Below, piece after piece: positions 62,114-64,000 of a DNA stretch of 64,000 nt (within the stretch, counting starts at the first letter, position 1; each line of letters opens with the position of its first letter). Origin of the DNA: CAWAHD01 sp963781785. GTDB lineage: Bacteria; Planctomycetota; Planctomycetia; Isosphaerales; Isosphaeraceae. The stretch is from assembly GCA_963781785.1 (NCBI GenBank), contig CAWAHD010000002.1, positions 2,790,001 to 2,854,000 of the forward strand, written 5' to 3'. The translations under genes were made by a program, and so were the position numbers. The notes under the pieces are model-generated. The model was not told the origin of the DNA, did no database searches, and worked only from the letters and a program-made list of their open reading frames with translations.

Positions 62114-63520
62114 ATGGAAAAGTCGCGTCAGGGAGGATTGCGGATCTTGTTCGCCGACGATGAGGCCCACCTCCGCGATCTCATGCAGATGGAGCTGCCG
62201 CGGCTGGGACACGAGGTGACCGTTTGTCCCGACGGAGCCACGGCCCTGCGAAGCACTCGAGCAGGGGTTGTACGACGCCGCCTTGCTCGACCTGCGGATG
62301 CCCGGATTGACGGGCATCGAGGTCTTGACCCAGATCCGGCAGATCAGCCCCGAGACCCAGGTGATCATCTTGACCGGGCACGCCACCGTCGACACGGCCG
62401 TGCAGGCGCTGCGGCTGGGCGCATTCGACTACCTGACCAAGCCCTGCAAGTGGGCCGAGCTCGAGATGATCTTGAACCGCGTCGCCGAACGGCGCGACAT
62501 GGCCAACAAGACGACCGCGCTGGAAACACGGCTCAAGGCCGCCGAGGGAATGCCGCTCTTGATCGGCGACACCCCGGCCATGCAGCAGGTCCGCCGGCTG
62601 ATCGACACGATCGCGCCCACCGATGCCTCGGTCATGATCCTGGGCGAGACCGGTACCGGCAAGGAGCTGGTCGCGCGGAGCCTCCACGACAAGAGCCGCC
62701 GCGCCGATCGGGCGTTCATTCCGGTCAATTGCGGCGCTCTGCCGGAAAACCTGGTCGAGAGCGAGCTCTTCGGCCACCGCAAGGGAGCATTCACCGGCGC
62801 CGACACGCATCGCAAAGGGCTGTTCGAAGTCGCCAACGGCGGCACGCTTTTCCTCGACGAGGTCGGCGAGCTCGACAAGAGCGTACAGGTCAAGCTGCTG
62901 CGGTTTCTGGAATCCGGAGAGATCCGGCGAGTCGGTGAGAACGAGCCGTTCCGCGTCGACGTGCGCGTCCTCTGCGCAACCAATCGCGACCTGCGCGAAA
63001 TGGTCGCCAACGAGCTTGTTCCGCGAAGACCTGTTCTTCCGGCTCAACACGTTCGAGATCTTACCTGCCGCCCTTGCGCGAACGCAGAGCACGACATTGC
63101 CGCCCTGGCCGAACCACCTGCTCGCCCGTCATGCCTCGCGACGCGGGCCTGACGGAATCGGCGATCGCCCCCGAAGTCGATCGAGGTCCTGATGGCCCAC
63201 GACTGGCCGGGAAACATCCGCGAGCTGGCCAACATGATCGAACGGGCCACGATCCTGGCCGGCAATGGCCCCATCCTGCCCGAGCACCTCCCGACCCAGC
63301 TCCCGATGCGCAGCAAGTCGCACCAGAGCACGGCCAGCTCTCGCCGGAGCGGCCCCATTTCCAGGTCCCCGAGGGAAACCCCACGCTCCGCGACGTCGAG
63401 ATGAAGTACATCCAGACGATCCTCGAGAAACACCACGGCAACAAGCCGGCGGCCTCGCGAGAGCTGGGAATCAGCCTGAAGACCCTGTACAACAAGATCA
63501 ATCAGCTTCAGCACAGCTAG
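62114..63520 (+). CDS. NtrC-family sigma-54 response regulator (frameshifted)
   Basis: ATG at 62114 (AAGGAA upstream). Receiver: LFADDEAHLRDLM, phospho-Asp in ALLDLRMPGLTG, Lys in YLTKPCK. AAA+ domain: GETGTGKELVARS (Walker A), GAFTGA loop in HRKGAFTGADTH that contacts sigma-54, GTLFLDEVGELDKS (Walker B), ATNRDLREM, then WPGNIRELANMIE. C-terminal Fis-type HTH: GNKPAASRELGISLKTLYNK. Breaks near 62250, 63018, 63065, 63110-63180 and 63345. Activates sigma-54 promoters in response to the histidine kinase; targets unknown. Confidence 0.9.
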
Positions 63521-63550
63521 ATGGATCCGCAATCGTCGACACGTGGCGCA

Positions 63551-63620
63551 CGTCAGTCTTTCCAGCCTGACTCGTGGCTTTTCGGCACTCAAAACGTCAG
63601 GCTGGAAAGCCTGACCTATG
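63551..63620. repeat. REP-like inverted pair
   Basis: A complete unit GTCAGGCT GGAA AGCCTGAC lies at 63597-63616, with an inverted, diverged copy (GTC..TTTCCAGCCTGAC) at 63552-63571. Between the convergent regulator gene and the right-edge gene, so it may also serve as a bidirectional terminator. Matches the units at 4110-4178 and 8837-8862. Confidence 0.75.
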
Positions 63621-63689
63621 GAAACACTTGTGCGGTCTCACTTGGAGCGGCTGCACACGCGAGCGGCGGCTTGCCAGAGGCAAGACCGG

Positions 63690-64000
63690 CTACGGGATGG
63701 GACCATACCCGGTGAACTTTGCCGCCCAGCGCCCGTCGGGCCTCTTTTCGAAGATGCCGAGGCGGTCGGGCGCCCACCCATGCCGATTCCAGGTGACCTC
63801 CAGGGACGACTGGTTAAACACGAAGTTGTCTATGCGACAGATGATTCCGAGCCGCTCGGCGGGCACGGTCCTGACGCGGTCGATCAGGCCTTGAAGACCC
63901 GGTTCGGCAGGAAGATTCTCGAGAGTCTCGATCAAAGCCGTCCTCGCCTGCTCCGCAGAGATCTTGATGAGAATGCCTGGCGCAGCACCCACATCACCCG
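63690..64000 (-). CDS. Hypothetical protein, N-terminus beyond the right edge
   Basis: Frame open to the window end; the GTG at 63992 is just one start-like codon. Visible part: GILIKISAEQARTALIETLE, GLQGLIDRVRTVPAERLGII, then LEVTWNRHGWAPDRLGIFEK and the stop. No motif recognised. Confidence 0.5.
   Translation of the reverse strand, partial: GDVGAAPGILIKISAEQARTALIETLENLPAEPGLQGLIDRVRTVPAERLGIICRIDNFVFNQSSLEVTWNRHGWAPDRLGIFEKRPDGRWAAKFTGYGPIP

Noticed and set aside
1..64000. CRISPR arrays, tRNA and rRNA genes
   Set aside because: No regularly spaced direct repeats, CCA-ending cloverleafs or rRNA signatures were noticed; short tRNA-like stretches did not fold by eye.

Overview
The window is high-GC chromosomal DNA from a planctomycete, probably of the Isosphaera/Gemmata type. 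This follows from the families present, not from any search: Ser/Thr kinases fused to nSTAND or TPR modules, DUF1559 prepilin-like proteins, DUF1573 proteins, a DUF1549/DUF1553 cytochrome-type protein, a DUF3472 protein, NtrC-type regulation and many exported proteins found only in this phylum. No rRNA, tRNA or CRISPR array was seen.

Layout. 0-10.2 kb: two receptor-type protein kinases on the minus strand, an exported small protein, a DUF3472 protein, a REP-rich gap and an anchored hypothetical protein. 10.4-16.4 kb: a DUF2283 gene, then copy A of a 4,478-bp mobile element, which truncates a TPR gene. 16.5-18.4 kb: an AbiE-type toxin-antitoxin pair with an operator-like palindrome. 18.6-28.8 kb: LRR, polytopic membrane, VOC, DUF1559/lipoprotein, peroxiredoxin, SprT-like, SDR, SurE, FKBP and kinase genes. 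29.1-33.5 kb: an XPB-type helicase cassette. 33.5-37.6 kb: PhzF-like gene, two small-gene pairs, and RAYT (REP-associated transposase) remnants holding a MITE-like repeat. 37.7-42.2 kb: three consecutive DUF1573 proteins, a secreted ten-cysteine peptide, an exported anchored protein and a DUF1559 protein. 42.4-46.9 kb: copy B of the mobile element. 47.2-50.5 kb: small anchored protein, a HEPN-protein pair, and an IS1182/IS4-like transposase. 51.2-63.5 kb: DUF1549/1553 protein, planctomycete-specific exported proteins, DUF1326, M48 peptidase, and a histidine kinase/NtrC regulator pair.

How it works together. The best candidates for undescribed systems are (i) the two-copy element carrying two different rve-type integrases plus an IS3-like A7 frameshift signal, (ii) the DUF1573 x3/Cys-rich peptide locus, (iii) the XPB helicase with its two partners, and (iv) the HEPN pair.

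Quality warning. Many genes are interrupted by single-base frameshifts while the protein signal continues in another frame. They are scattered in the first 50 kb and very dense from 51.2 to 63.5 kb. I read most of these as sequence errors or very recent lesions, so boundaries in that part are reconstructed by following homologous reading frames by eye.
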